Positions 1-8,396 of a stretch of 64,000 nt of DNA are shown here, one piece after another (within the stretch, counting starts at the first letter, position 1; every line of letters begins with the position of its first letter). This DNA comes from Actinoplanes teichomyceticus ATCC 31121 (GTDB lineage: Bacteria > Actinomycetota > Actinomycetes > Mycobacteriales > Micromonosporaceae): the NCBI RefSeq assembly GCF_003711105.1, contig NZ_CP023865.1, forward strand, positions 5,171,001 through 5,235,000. The letters are read 5' to 3'. A program made the position numbers and the translations under genes. The notes beneath the pieces are model-generated. The model saw only the letters and a program-made list of their open reading frames with translations. It was not told the origin of the DNA and did not search any database.

Positions 1-38
1 CGGAACGCGGAGCGGTGAGTAGGCGCCGCAGTTCTCCC

Positions 39-59
39 GGCATCCGCTCGGCGGATGCC
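39..59 (-). terminator. Stem-loop terminator after the lipoprotein gene
   Basis: A perfect 9-bp inverted repeat (GGCATCCGC with GCGGATGCC, loop TCG) lies 11 bp beyond the stop codon of the minus-strand lipoprotein gene. It has no T-run, which is usual for high-GC actinobacterial terminators. Confidence 0.6.
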
Positions 60-70
60 ACTCGCGCCGG

Positions 71-724
71 TCAGAGCAACGTGGAGATCGAGTCTCCCAG
101 GCTGCCGTCCAGGGGCGTGCTCACCTCGCAGAACCGCCACCTCTTGTCCGTACCGCGAATCAGCGAGATCCGGACCGTGGTCGCCTTCAACTCCGGCAGA
201 TACGCCAGCACCTGCGTCTTGGCGCCGGTCTTGCGCGGGGTCACCGCCTCGGCCGGGCGGCTCACCTGGATGTCGAGGCTCACCTGGTCGCCGAACGGCG
301 CCGAGGTGGCCGACGGGGACGGTGACGGCCAGCGCAGCCCGGTCACGACCGGGGTGGACGTCGTGACGTAGGCGCCCTGGTTGACCAGGGACCGCGTCTC
401 CGCGATCAGCTGGTTGGCAGCGGCGCAGCCGGGTGCGGCGACGTTGACGACCAGGGCCGGGTCGGGGTTGGCGATCAGCCACTGGCCGTACTTGATCAGG
501 GAGCCGACGACGACGGGCAGGTTCGTGCCGGTGTTCGCCAGGCTCGGCGCCGGGTTGCTGGCGGCGACCGGGGTCTGCACGAACGTGCTGACCGGACCGG
601 GTATCACGGTCGGTGCCGGGGACACCGAGGTGGTGGTCGAGCCGAACGCGGTACACCCGGCCAGACCGCAGGCCGAGGCGAGAGCGGCGGTCAGCCGCAG
701 GGCACGACGGGGGGTCGGTTGCAT
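71..724 (-). CDS. Putative secreted lipoprotein of unknown function
   Basis: I do not recognise the family. The 217-residue product starts with a basic n-region and a hydrophobic stretch ending in a lipobox, LAGC, that places the lipidated cysteine at residue 24, so it is predicted to be anchored on the outer face of the membrane. Residues about 25-65 are rich in Ser, Thr, Pro and Val and look like an extended tether. The rest looks like one folded domain with two cysteines (contexts APGCAAAN and WRFCEV) that could form a disulfide. The start is well supported: GGAGG sits 7 nt before the ATG. It is read alone; a hairpin lies just past its stop, and the upstream GNAT gene is separated from it by another strong palindrome, so it is probably monocistronic. 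Confidence 0.8.
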   Translation of the reverse strand: MQPTPRRALRLTAALASACGLAGCTAFGSTTTSVSPAPTVIPGPVSTFVQTPVAASNPAPSLANTGTNLPVVVGSLIKYGQWLIANPDPALVVNVAAPGCAAANQLIAETRSLVNQGAYVTTSTPVVTGLRWPSPSPSATSAPFGDQVSLDIQVSRPAEAVTPRKTGAKTQVLAYLPELKATTVRISLIRGTDKRWRFCEVSTPLDGSLGDSISTLL

Positions 725-877
725 GGGGATTCCTCCGGGGTACGACGTTGCGCGGAGAGTCCCGTCGGTTCCGGAGCCGCCGGCTTGAGGAATCGTCGGC
801 GGGAATCCGCGGCGCGCCGGTGACCCGGGCCGGGGCGCTCGGCGGGGATCGTACGTTCACGGGGCGACAGACTGCTG

Positions 878-905
878 GCGTCCTGACCGGTACCGGTCAG
901 GACGC
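878..905 (-). terminator. 28-bp perfect palindrome over the GNAT stop codon
   Basis: Positions 878-905 form a perfect palindrome with half-site GCGTCCTGACCGGT. It can fold as a 12-bp stem with a GTAC loop. It contains the stop codon (897-899) and last codons of the GNAT gene, so it most likely ends that transcript before the lipoprotein gene. A dimeric-regulator operator cannot be excluded. Confidence 0.55.
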
Positions 906-1400
906 GGCTGGTTCCCAGAGCAGGAGCTGGCGGTGCTGGCTGAAGCCGTTGCGCAGGTAGAAGCCGACCGCGCGGCGGCCGGAATGGACGGTCACGTGCG
1001 ACAGGCGCCGGGTACGGGCCTCGGCCAGGATCGCAGCCATCAGCGCGGTGCCCATGCCCTGGTTACGGTACTGCTCACGGACCATGACCGATGGGACGTC
1101 GCCGTAGCGCCGGTCCAGCGAGTCGTTGCGCGGCACCCGTTCCGCGACGAGCAGCCAGGCGGCGGCGACCACGCCACCCTCGACCTCGGCGACGAACGGC
1201 AGATGCGTCTCGGCATGGGCAGCCACCCACTCGGCGTACGCCGCCAACCTGTCCGGTTCGATGTCCTGCAGCTCCGCGAGCGCCGCCACATCCGCGGCGT
1301 CGGCCATCCGCACGATCACCGGCGCAGTGTAGCCGGGTACGAGATCCACCGCTGTCTCGTCGGCGTCAGGGAAGGCCGTGGCCGGATGCCAGGGAGCCAC
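897..1400 (-). CDS. GNAT-family N-acetyltransferase
   Basis: This looks like a cytoplasmic GCN5-related acetyltransferase using acetyl-CoA on an unknown small molecule or protein amine. The fold is recognisable: the VIVRMADAADVAAL start of strand 1/helix 1, a central SVMVREQYRNQGMGTALM segment that carries the Q/R-x-x-G-x-G/A acetyl-CoA pyrophosphate loop, and a C-terminal AVGFYLRNGFSQ motif (normally xxFYxxxGF). At 167 residues it is a single domain. The GTG at 1400 adds about 28 residues ahead of VIVRMAD; a later start is possible because no clear ribosome binding site marks 1400. The last codons lie in a 28-bp palindrome. Substrate unknown. Confidence 0.85.
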   Translation of the reverse strand: MAPWHPATAFPDADETAVDLVPGYTAPVIVRMADAADVAALAELQDIEPDRLAAYAEWVAAHAETHLPFVAEVEGGVVAAAWLLVAERVPRNDSLDRRYGDVPSVMVREQYRNQGMGTALMAAILAEARTRRLSHVTVHSGRRAVGFYLRNGFSQHRQLLLWEPAAS

Positions 1401-1762
1401 TCACACTGAAGGCGGGTCCCAAGGCCGCCGCGAAAGCGGTCACGCTCAGCGGCGTCGCCGGACTTGTCGAGCGCTGTCCGGCGGTTGCTCGGCGACGACT
1501 CGAAGCACCCCGGATATCGCGGAGCGCGACACGCCGGATAACGCCGATTCGAGTTTCGGGCAACGGCTCTTCTTGCAGCGGTGGAAAGTTCGGATCGCAC
1601 TGACCCATACGTCATTGCCCGTTTTGGATTTCCCCTCACAGATGACGACCAGCAGCATCACCAGCCTTCGTTCCGGCAGCCGAAGGTTCAGCTTCTCATG
1701 CAATGGAGATTGGCATGATCAAATACTGACTTGGGCACGGCGGCGAGCGGGATAATTGAGGC
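1401..1762. other. Intergenic, lower-GC stretch, no convincing gene
   Basis: About 360 bp between the GNAT gene and the repeat-rich ORF. Roughly 1540-1760 is visibly less GC-rich than its surroundings. An open frame on the minus strand (1446-1703, 85 codons) has no ribosome binding site and no family I know. Close to the right edge GATAAT (1751-1756) ends 6 nt before the ATG at 1763, a plausible -10 box for a leaderless transcript of the next gene. Confidence 0.4.
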
Positions 1763-2663
1763 ATGGGGCAGTTGTCGCTGTTCAGCAGAATGGACCTCGC
1801 GGGGATGCGGGACCGGGCCGGTTCGCGGAATTATTCACCGGCTTGCGACGCGTTTCGTCGTGAGCATGAGCGTCGGCGCTTGTGGGGTTTGCGGCGCCGT
1901 CATGCCGAGAAGTTGCGGCGCGTGGGCACCGCGCCGCTGACCGCGCCCGCCGGCAGGGGTGACCTGACCTGCCCGGCGATCACGGCTTCGCCCGCAGTGG
2001 GTTCGGCCCCGCTCCCGGTCACCCCGGTCTCCGCTTCGCCCGTGGCAGAACCGATCTCACCATCGCTGACCCCGGCCCCCGCTCCGTCCCCGGCAGACTC
2101 GACCTCACCACCCGCCGTCCCTGCTCCACCAACAGCGGACTCCACCTCACCACCGGCCCCCGCCTCACCAACAGCAGATCCCGCCCCAGCACCCGCCGCG
2201 CTCGCCCCCAACAGCGGACTCCACCTCACCACCCGCCCCTACCCCACCAACAGCAGACCCCGCCCCACCACCCGCCGCCCTCGCCCCGCCAACGGCAGAC
2301 CCCGCCGCACCACGCGCCGCCCCCGCCCCACCAACGGCAAAGCCGGCGTCAGGACCAGCCGTTGCGGCTCCCGGTTCACCAACGGAGGGCTCGACCTCAC
2401 AGCCGCCGGAGCCGGCCTCGCGAACAACGGACTCGGCGTCAGCTCGGGCTGTGCAACCCCGGTGGGGATCCCGTGCTCCCGAGGCCGGCTCCACCCTCCC
2501 GGGCGTCGATTGCGAGCCGGCGATGCGTGCCGATTCCGCCTCGGCGGCGCGCGCCAATTTCGAATCCGCGGCGTGCACCGGTTCCGGCCACGGGGCGGGG
2601 CGCGCGAACGGCTTCAGCTCAGGCGCGGTCAGCCGCATCGATCGTTGTGGGCACATCACCTGA
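1763..2663 (+). pseudogene. Ala/Pro/Thr-repeat protein, frameshifted at a C5 tract
   Basis: I do not recognise a function. The ATG at 1763 opens a basic, helical-looking N-terminus (MGQLSLFSRMDLAGMRD..., about 55 residues, rich in Arg and His) followed by a low-complexity region with repeats of the type PTADSTSPPAP. At 2205-2209 the tract GCCCCCA breaks the frame: the same repeat (PTADSTSPPAP, PPTADPA) resumes at once in the +1 frame from 2208 and runs to a TGA at 2661-2663, ending RIDRCGHIT. Without a shift, the frame turns into an Arg-rich sequence up to 2728 that no longer repeats. One added C restores a single product of about 300 residues. This is either a real 1-nt deletion, slippage at a C-tract, or a base-calling error. 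It sits next to intergenic minisatellites, so repeat-driven change is plausible. Confidence 0.55.
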
Positions 2664-2714
2664 GCCGCGCCCGGTTTCTGGCACGCCGTCAAATGCCGGC
2701 TCCGCCGGGGGCCG

Positions 2715-3085
2715 ATTTTCCCGAATAAGGTTGGCCGCTGCGGGATGATGGTCGAGGTGGCACTCAGCCATATTCGGCGCCGCCGGGCCTGCGGTGGTCA
2801 CCGGGTGGTGGTCGAGGAGATAAAAAAGGAATTCCTGAGTACCGTCGAGCCTGCCTCCATCAGCGGGTGGTGGTCGCGGCCATGAGAAACGACATTTCTG
2901 GGCATCGCCGAGCCCGCGTCCACCAGCAGATAGCGGCGGCGTCCAAGAAAGAACCACATTCCGAGGCACCGCCGAGCCCGCGCCCGCCAGCGGATGGTGA
3001 CCGCGGCGGTGAGAGGCCAGATTCCTGGGTACCGTCGGTCGATTTTGGTTCGCTGTTATCGGTGGGTGGTGGCTCACGTGCCTTT
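2715..3085. repeat. Degenerate tandem array, about 62-bp unit
   Basis: Six or more diverged copies of a roughly 62-bp unit. Each begins with ATT followed by a core like CCTGGGTACCGTCGAGCC and a GGGTGGTGGTCG-type segment. ATT marks fall at about 2715, 2772, 2831, 2894, 2958 and 3021 (spacing 57-64). It shares the interval 2664-3510 with a second array. Long open frames cross it on both strands but show only repeat-driven composition, with no start signals or known domains. Confidence 0.65.
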
Positions 3086-3276
3086 CCGGTGGGCATGTGG
3101 TTGCGGGCGTCATCCGCCGGCATCGCCACGAGCAGGGGTGGTGCGCGAAGGCGTTGTCATCGGCCGGATGAGTGCATAGCGGCCGGATTCGATCACCAGC
3201 ACGCGCCCCGGCCCATCTTCGCGGTGGCCGCCTGGCCGCCGAGGTCGCCGGCGTCCGGCGACCGGGCGCCGCCAGT

Positions 3277-3505
3277 GTCCGGCAACCCAACACCACCGGC
3301 GCCCCGACAACCCGACACCGCCACTGCCCGGCAACCCGACACCACCGGCGCCCCGACAAACCGACACCGCCACTGCCCGGCAACCTGCCACCGTCGGCGC
3401 CCCGACAACCGACACCGCCACTGCCCGGCAACCCAACACCACCGGCGCCCCGACAACCCGACACCGCCACTGCGCGGCAACCCGACACCGCCAGCGCCCG
3501 ACAAC
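3277..3505. repeat. Tandem array, about 48-bp unit, next to pdxY
   Basis: Four to five near-identical copies alternate CCGACACCGCCACTGCC and ACCACCGGCGCCCCGACA. The array stops 5 bp before the stop codon of the minus-strand pyridoxal kinase gene. Unlike a CRISPR it has no unique spacers: the whole unit is repeated. Nothing gene-like is seen in it. Confidence 0.75.
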
Positions 3506-3510
3506 CGGGC

Positions 3511-4362
3511 TCAGCGCACCTGCTTGGCGCTGAACTGCATGCGCGGCGCGGCGTAGGACTCCTGGGCCTGCACCAACTGGAGTTCGCGCTCGCCGGATCG
3601 GTAGGTGGTCTCGATCAGGTCGAAGACGCTGGAGGCCGTGCGTTCCAGCGACAGCGCCGCGTCCCTGGTTGCGACGTAATGGGCGGTGAACAGGGCCGCC
3701 GTGACGTCACCGGAGCCGTTGACCTTGAACGGCAGGTACGGGGTGCTGACCAGCCAGGCGCCGGCGTTGTCCACGACCAGCATCTCGATCACCCCTTCCT
3801 CCCGGTCGGGCCGCTCCACGCTCGTCACCAGCACCGTCGATGGGCCCATGTCGCGGGCGAGGTCGGCCGAGGCGAGCGTGGAGTCGATGCTCGCCGGCTC
3901 GGTGCCGGTCAGGTATCCCAGCTCGAACTGGTTCGGGGTGATGATGTCGGCGACCGGCACGACCCGGTCCCGCAGCAGGTCGGGGATCTCCGGTGCGACG
4001 AAACATCCGGACTTGGCGTTGCCCATGACCGGGTCGCAGGCGTAGAGCGCGGAGGGGTTCGCGGCCTTCACCCGGCGCACGGCGTCGATGATGACGTCGC
4101 CGATGCCGACTCCGCCCTGATATCCGGACAGCACGACGTCGATCTGCGGGAACACCCCGCGCTCCTCCACGCCGAGGAGGATCTCGGCCACATCCGATGG
4201 CGGGATGAGCGGCCCCCGCCAGGCGCCGTAGCCGGTGTGGTTGGAGAAGTTCACCGTGGGGACCGGAACGACCTCGACACCGATGCGCTGCAACGGGAAC
4301 ACGGCCGCGGAGTTGCCGACATGGCCGTGGGCGACCGCCGACTGGATGGACAGAACCTTCAT
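3511..4362 (-). CDS. pdxY: Pyridoxal kinase PdxY
   Basis: PdxY phosphorylates pyridoxal with ATP to give pyridoxal 5'-phosphate in the vitamin B6 salvage pathway (cytosol). The N-terminus VLSIQSAVAHGHVGNSAA matches the family's highly conserved substrate-binding start. ITPNQFELGYLTG is the ribokinase-fold motif after the central sheet, and FKVNGSGDVTAALF carries the GxGD anion hole and catalytic Asp (usually GTGD; here GSGD). Length 283 residues is normal for PdxY. A TGAGG element stands 2 nt before the ATG and a TATCTA box 13 nt before it. The gene is isolated between repeat arrays and has no B6 neighbours. Confidence 0.95.
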   Translation of the reverse strand: MKVLSIQSAVAHGHVGNSAAVFPLQRIGVEVVPVPTVNFSNHTGYGAWRGPLIPPSDVAEILLGVEERGVFPQIDVVLSGYQGGVGIGDVIIDAVRRVKAANPSALYACDPVMGNAKSGCFVAPEIPDLLRDRVVPVADIITPNQFELGYLTGTEPASIDSTLASADLARDMGPSTVLVTSVERPDREEGVIEMLVVDNAGAWLVSTPYLPFKVNGSGDVTAALFTAHYVATRDAALSLERTASSVFDLIETTYRSGERELQLVQAQESYAAPRMQFSAKQVR

Positions 4363-4851
4363 CGCCTCAGCTTAGATACCCGGCCGGGGCCGGCGTGGGC
4401 GCGGAGTCCCGGGACCCACGGATCAGGGGCCGGTCATCCGGGCGTCCGGGCCGAGGACGGCCGGGACGGGAACAAAACCGGCCGGGTCGCCCGCGACGTC
4501 CCAGGGGCGACGGCCGGCGAGGCGCAACCGGCGCCGGCCGGCACCCGATGCGGTGCCGGTTTCGAAACGACCGCGCGGGAAGCGCGGCACGCCCAACGGA
4601 AAAGACGGCACGACCGCAGCACTCACGTAACACACCGCACGACCCCGAGGAACGCACGGCACAACCCACGCAGGGCACCGCAACGAACCGCGGGAGGCGT
4701 CATGCGCCGCCGGGCAGCGCCGCCACGCACCGCCGGGCCGCGCCGCGGGGCCGCTACGCGCCGCCGGGGATCGCCGCCGGGGATCGCCGCCGGGGATCGC
4801 CGCTACGCGCCGCCGGGCAGCGCCGCCCGGCCGCGCCGCCGGGGATCGCCG
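4363..4851. repeat. GC-rich low-complexity intergenic region with 13-bp repeats
   Basis: Nearly 490 bp with no supportable gene. About 4695-4860 is built from short repeats: three direct copies of GCCGCCGGGGATC plus scattered GATCGCCGCTACGCGCCG and GCCGCCGGGCAGC variants. The array runs into the 3' end of the next gene: one repeat copy supplies the esterase stop codon (CTA on the plus strand at 4852-4854) and its last residues. Confidence 0.6.
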
Positions 4852-5844
4852 CTACGCGCCGCGGCCTTCCCCGAGCAGGTGCCTCGCGGCGAATTCCAGC
4901 GCCTTGGTGTCGAAGAACGCCTTACCGCCGTCGTGGCCGTCCCACTCGTACACCTCGATCTCCTTCGGGCCGGTGAGCTCGGAGTACGCGGCGAAGACCC
5001 CGGACGGCGGGCAGACCGTGTCCATCAGCGCGGTGGACAGCAGGGCCGGCGCGGTCACCCGCCGGGCCAGGTGCACCACGTCGAAGTGGTCGAGGGTGGC
5101 GAAGGTCTGCGCCGCCCGGTCCGCGTTGGCCCGCAGGAACTGGACGATCTCCTGGAACGGGTAGCTGTCGGTGATGGTGACCGCGCGGCGGATGTCGCAG
5201 AGGAACGGCACCCCGGCGACCACCGCGGCCACCCGGTCGGGGACCAGGCCGGCCGCCGCGATCGACAGCGCGCCGCCCTGGCTCTTGCCGGTGGTGACCA
5301 GCCTGGTGGCGTCGACGCCGGGCAGTTCGGCGGCGGTCTCCACGGCTCGGGCGGCGTCGGTGAACAGTCGCCGGTAGTAGTGCGTCTCCGGGGAGCGGAC
5401 GCCGCGGGTGAGGAAGCCGGGGGTGGACGGGCCGGCGCCGTCGGCGTCGGCGTCGGGGGTGTCGCCGCCGCGCCAGTTGCCGCCCTGGCCGCGGGTGTCC
5501 ATCACCAGGTGGGCGTAGCCGGCCGCGGCCCAGAGCAGCCAGTCGACGGGCAGGCCACGACCACCGCCGTACCCGATGAACTCGACCGCGATCGGCAGCG
5601 GGCCGGTCGCGCCGGCCGGAACGTTGAGCCACGCCTTGATCGGCTGGCCGGCGAAGCCGGTGAAGGTCACGTCGTAGGTGGTGACGCCGCGCAGCGGGGT
5701 GGTGACCTCGGTCAGCTCGACCGGTTTCGCGGCGGCGCGCGCCTCGTCGAGGGTGCGTGCCCAGAAGTCGTCGAAGCCCTCGGGCGCGGGGGTGGTGGAC
5801 CGGTACGTGCGCAGTTCCGGGAGCGGGAGATCAAAAAGCGCCAT
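4852..5844 (-). CDS. Acetyl-xylan esterase / cephalosporin-C deacetylase family hydrolase
   Basis: An alpha/beta hydrolase of the AXE1 (carbohydrate esterase 7) family, which removes acetyl groups from xylo-oligosaccharides and related esters such as cephalosporin C. The N-terminal FDLPLPELRTYR is the family signature. The nucleophile lies in GKSQGG, an Asp in STALMDTVCPP, and the His in WDGHDGG; FIGYGGGRG provides the oxyanion-hole loop. No signal peptide is seen, so it should act in the cytosol on imported oligosaccharides. The start was placed at ATG 5844 (MALFDLPL), because TACCGT (-10) lies 7 nt upstream, giving a leaderless transcript; GTG 5853 is the alternative. About 330 residues, normal. 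It fits the xylanase, GH51 and GH43 genes elsewhere in the window. Confidence 0.92.
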   Translation of the reverse strand: MALFDLPLPELRTYRSTTPAPEGFDDFWARTLDEARAAAKPVELTEVTTPLRGVTTYDVTFTGFAGQPIKAWLNVPAGATGPLPIAVEFIGYGGGRGLPVDWLLWAAAGYAHLVMDTRGQGGNWRGGDTPDADADGAGPSTPGFLTRGVRSPETHYYRRLFTDAARAVETAAELPGVDATRLVTTGKSQGGALSIAAAGLVPDRVAAVVAGVPFLCDIRRAVTITDSYPFQEIVQFLRANADRAAQTFATLDHFDVVHLARRVTAPALLSTALMDTVCPPSGVFAAYSELTGPKEIEVYEWDGHDGGKAFFDTKALEFAARHLLGEGRGA

Positions 5845-5851
5845 GTCCGAC

Positions 5852-5857
5852 ACGGTA
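5852..5857 (-). promoter_or_regulatory. Likely -10 box of the esterase gene
   Basis: On the minus strand TACCGT ends 7 nt before ATG 5844, matching TANNNT spacing for a leaderless actinobacterial transcript. The divergent recD2 gene starts only about 50 bp away, so this short gap serves both genes. Confidence 0.45.
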
Positions 5858-5894
5858 GGGGCTGCCGTGGGCGGATTCCAGGCGGGCGGGCACG

Positions 5895-8093
5895 ATGGTC
5901 GCCATGTCCGGCGCGCACCAGAGCTCCCGCCCGGCGCCGCACGTGCTGGAAGCGGTGCTGGAACGGCTGACCTATGTGAACGAGGAGACCGGTTACACCG
6001 TGGCCCGGGTCGCCACCGGCCGCGGCTCGGACCTGCTGACCGTGGTCGGCGCGCTGCTGGGCGCGCAGCCCGGGGAGAGTCTGCGGCTGTCCGGCTGGTG
6101 GAGCTCGCACCCGCAGTACGGCCGGCAGTTCGAGGTGGTCTCCTACACCACGGTGCTGCCCGCGACCATCCAGGGCATCCGCCGCTATCTGGGATCCGGC
6201 CTGGTCAAGGGCATCGGGCCGGTCTTCGCGGAGCGGATCGTGGACCATTTCGGACTGGACACGCTGCAGATCATCGAGGAGTCGCCGGAGCGGCTGATCG
6301 AGGTGACCGGCCTCGGCCCGAAACGGACCGCGAAGATCACCGCGGCCTGGGCCGAGCAGAAGGCGATCAAGGAGGTGATGGTCTTCCTGCAGGGGGTCGG
6401 GGTGTCCACCTCGATCGCGGTGCGGATCTACAAGAAGTACGGCGACTCGTCCATCTCGGTGGTGAAGAACAGTCCGTACCAGCTCGCCTCGGACGTCTGG
6501 GGCATCGGGTTCAAGACCGCCGACACCATCGCGCAGGCGGTCGGGATCCCGCACGACAGCCCCGAACGGGTGAAAGCGGGCCTGCAGTACACGCTGTCGC
6601 AGGCGACCGACAACGGGCACTGCTTCCTGCCCTCGGCGGAGCTGGTCGCCGAGGCCGCGAAGATCCTCGACGTGCCGGGCGGACTGGTTCCGTCCTGCCT
6701 GGACGAGCTGGTCGAACAGGAGGGCGTGGTCCGCGAGGGCGACAACGTCTACCTGGTCCCGTTCCACCGCGCCGAGGTGTCGCTGGCGTCGTCGCTGGTG
6801 CGCCTGCTGCGCGACCGAGCCGACCGGATGCCGTACTTCGCCGGGGTGGACTGGCCCCGGGCCCTGGCCTGGCTGCACAAGCGCACCGGCTCGACGCTCG
6901 CGCCCGAGCAGGAGGCGGCGGTCCGGCTGGCGCTGACCGAGAAGGTCGCGGTCCTCACCGGCGGACCCGGCTGCGGCAAGAGTTTCACCGTACGATCGAT
7001 CGTCGAGCTCGCCGCCGCCAAACAGGCCAAGATCCAGCTGGTGGCGCCGACCGGCCGGGCCGCGAAGCGGCTCGCCGAGCTGACCGGCCACCCGGCCGCC
7101 ACCGTGCACCGCCTGCTCAAGCTGCAGCCCGGCGGGGACGCCAGCTACGACCGCGACAATCCGCTCGACGCCGATCTTCTGGTGGTCGACGAGTCGTCCA
7201 TGCTCGACCTGATCCTGGCGAACAAGCTGGTCAAGGCGATTCCGCCGGGCGCGCACCTGCTGCTGGTCGGCGACGTCGACCAGCTGCCCTCGGTGGGGGC
7301 CGGCGAGGTGCTGCGCGATCTGCTCACCGCCGAGGTGATCCCGCGCGTGCGGCTGACCCAGGTGTTCCGGCAGGCCGCGGAGAGCGGCGTGGTCACCAAC
7401 GCGCACCGGGTCAACCGGGGCCGGCCGCCGCAGCTGGACGGGATGCGCGACTTCTTCCTGTTCCCGTGCGACGACACCGAGGCGACCGCCGGGCTCACCG
7501 TGGACGTCGCGTGCACCCGGATCCCCCGCAAGTTCGGCCTGGACCCGCGCCGCGACGTGCAGATCCTCACTCCGATGCACCGCGGGCCGGCCGGCGCGGG
7601 CGCGCTGAACACGCTGTTGCAGCAGCAGCTGACCCCGGCCCGCGACGGGCTGCCGGAGCGGCGGGTGGGCGGGCGGGTGTTCCGGGTGGGCGACAAGGTC
7701 ACCCAGATCCGCAACAACTACGACAAGGGCGCGGCGGGGGTCTTCAACGGCACGGTCGGCGTCGTGACCGGGCTGTCGCCCGAGGAGCAGATGCTGACGG
7801 TACGCACCGACGAGGACGAGCTGATCGAGTACGACTTCGACGAGCTCGACGAGCTGGCCCACGCGTACGCCATCACCATCCACCGCTCGCAGGGCTCGGA
7901 GTACCCGGCCGTGGTGATCCCCCTGACCACGAGCGCCTGGATGATGCTGCAACGGAACCTGCTCTACACCGCGATCACCCGGGCGAAGAAGCTGGTGGTG
8001 CTGGTCGGCTCGCGCCGGGCGCTGGCCGCCGCGGTCCGGACGGTCGGCGCGGGACGCCGGCACACCGCGCTGGCCGAGCGGCTCGGCTCCTGA
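5895..8093 (+). CDS. recD2: ATP-dependent RecD2-type DNA helicase
   Basis: A superfamily 1B 5'-3' DNA helicase of the RecD2 (RecD-like, RecBC-independent) family, expected to act in DNA repair or replication-fork processing. Order: an OB-like N-terminus (VLERLTYVNEETGYTVARV), helix-hairpin-helix repeats (GIGPVFAERIVDHFG; VTGLGPKRTAKI), then the helicase core with Walker A GGPGCGKS at residues 356-363, Walker B LLVVDESSM, motif III GDVDQLPSVGAGEVL, an SH3-like insert (FRVGDKVTQIRNNYDKGAAGVFNG) and C-terminal motifs AITIHRSQGSEYP and LLYTAITRAKK. Length 732 is normal. ATG 5904 is an equally possible start. RecB and RecC are not adjacent, as expected for RecD2. Confidence 0.97.
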   Translation: MVAMSGAHQSSRPAPHVLEAVLERLTYVNEETGYTVARVATGRGSDLLTVVGALLGAQPGESLRLSGWWSSHPQYGRQFEVVSYTTVLPATIQGIRRYLGSGLVKGIGPVFAERIVDHFGLDTLQIIEESPERLIEVTGLGPKRTAKITAAWAEQKAIKEVMVFLQGVGVSTSIAVRIYKKYGDSSISVVKNSPYQLASDVWGIGFKTADTIAQAVGIPHDSPERVKAGLQYTLSQATDNGHCFLPSAELVAEAAKILDVPGGLVPSCLDELVEQEGVVREGDNVYLVPFHRAEVSLASSLVRLLRDRADRMPYFAGVDWPRALAWLHKRTGSTLAPEQEAAVRLALTEKVAVLTGGPGCGKSFTVRSIVELAAAKQAKIQLVAPTGRAAKRLAELTGHPAATVHRLLKLQPGGDASYDRDNPLDADLLVVDESSMLDLILANKLVKAIPPGAHLLLVGDVDQLPSVGAGEVLRDLLTAEVIPRVRLTQVFRQAAESGVVTNAHRVNRGRPPQLDGMRDFFLFPCDDTEATAGLTVDVACTRIPRKFGLDPRRDVQILTPMHRGPAGAGALNTLLQQQLTPARDGLPERRVGGRVFRVGDKVTQIRNNYDKGAAGVFNGTVGVVTGLSPEEQMLTVRTDEDELIEYDFDELDELAHAYAITIHRSQGSEYPAVVIPLTTSAWMMLQRNLLYTAITRAKKLVVLVGSRRALAAAVRTVGAGRRHTALAERLGS

Positions 8094-8396
8094 GCCGGCG
8101 GGCCCACCGCGTGCGGCGGCATGGCGCCCCACCGGCCCGGAATCGATTTCCGCGCACCCGGACATCAGCGGGATTTCATTCTTTCGAGGCGGTGATTCAT
8201 CCCACCGAAGTGAACTAGCACCGCGGGCCGGAAACCGGGCGTTGATTGGTGGAACACCGGCCGAACGGCCGCCGTTGCCGGACACCCGGGCAACGGATTC
8301 CGGTAGACACGGTGAGGCTCGCCGGAATCGCTGACGTCAGCGTCGGAAATAGTCTTTGCCGGACGCCGTCCCCATCGCAACCAACGGAGGTTTCCG
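8094..8396. other. Intergenic before the DUF4360 gene
   Basis: About 300 bp, somewhat less GC-rich than the flanking genes. It must hold the promoter of the secreted DUF4360 gene, but I see no box I would defend. The ribosome binding site GGAGG lies just before the next start. No terminator hairpin was found after recD2. Confidence 0.3.

Noticed and set aside
1446..1703. Small 85-codon minus-strand ORF in lower-GC DNA
   Set aside because: No ribosome binding site, no recognised family, and no conservation evidence can be read from one sequence.
2619..3488. Minus-strand open frame through both intergenic arrays
   Set aside because: Its translation only mirrors the 48-bp and 62-bp repeats. 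No start signal, no domain, biased residues.
3277..3505. Possible CRISPR array
   Set aside because: The whole 48-bp unit is repeated; there are no unique spacers and no cas genes nearby.
3172..5970. A 932-codon plus-strand open frame across pdxY and the esterase gene
   Set aside because: It is antisense to two well-supported genes, has no recognised domain or start signal, and reflects high-GC codon bias plus repeats.
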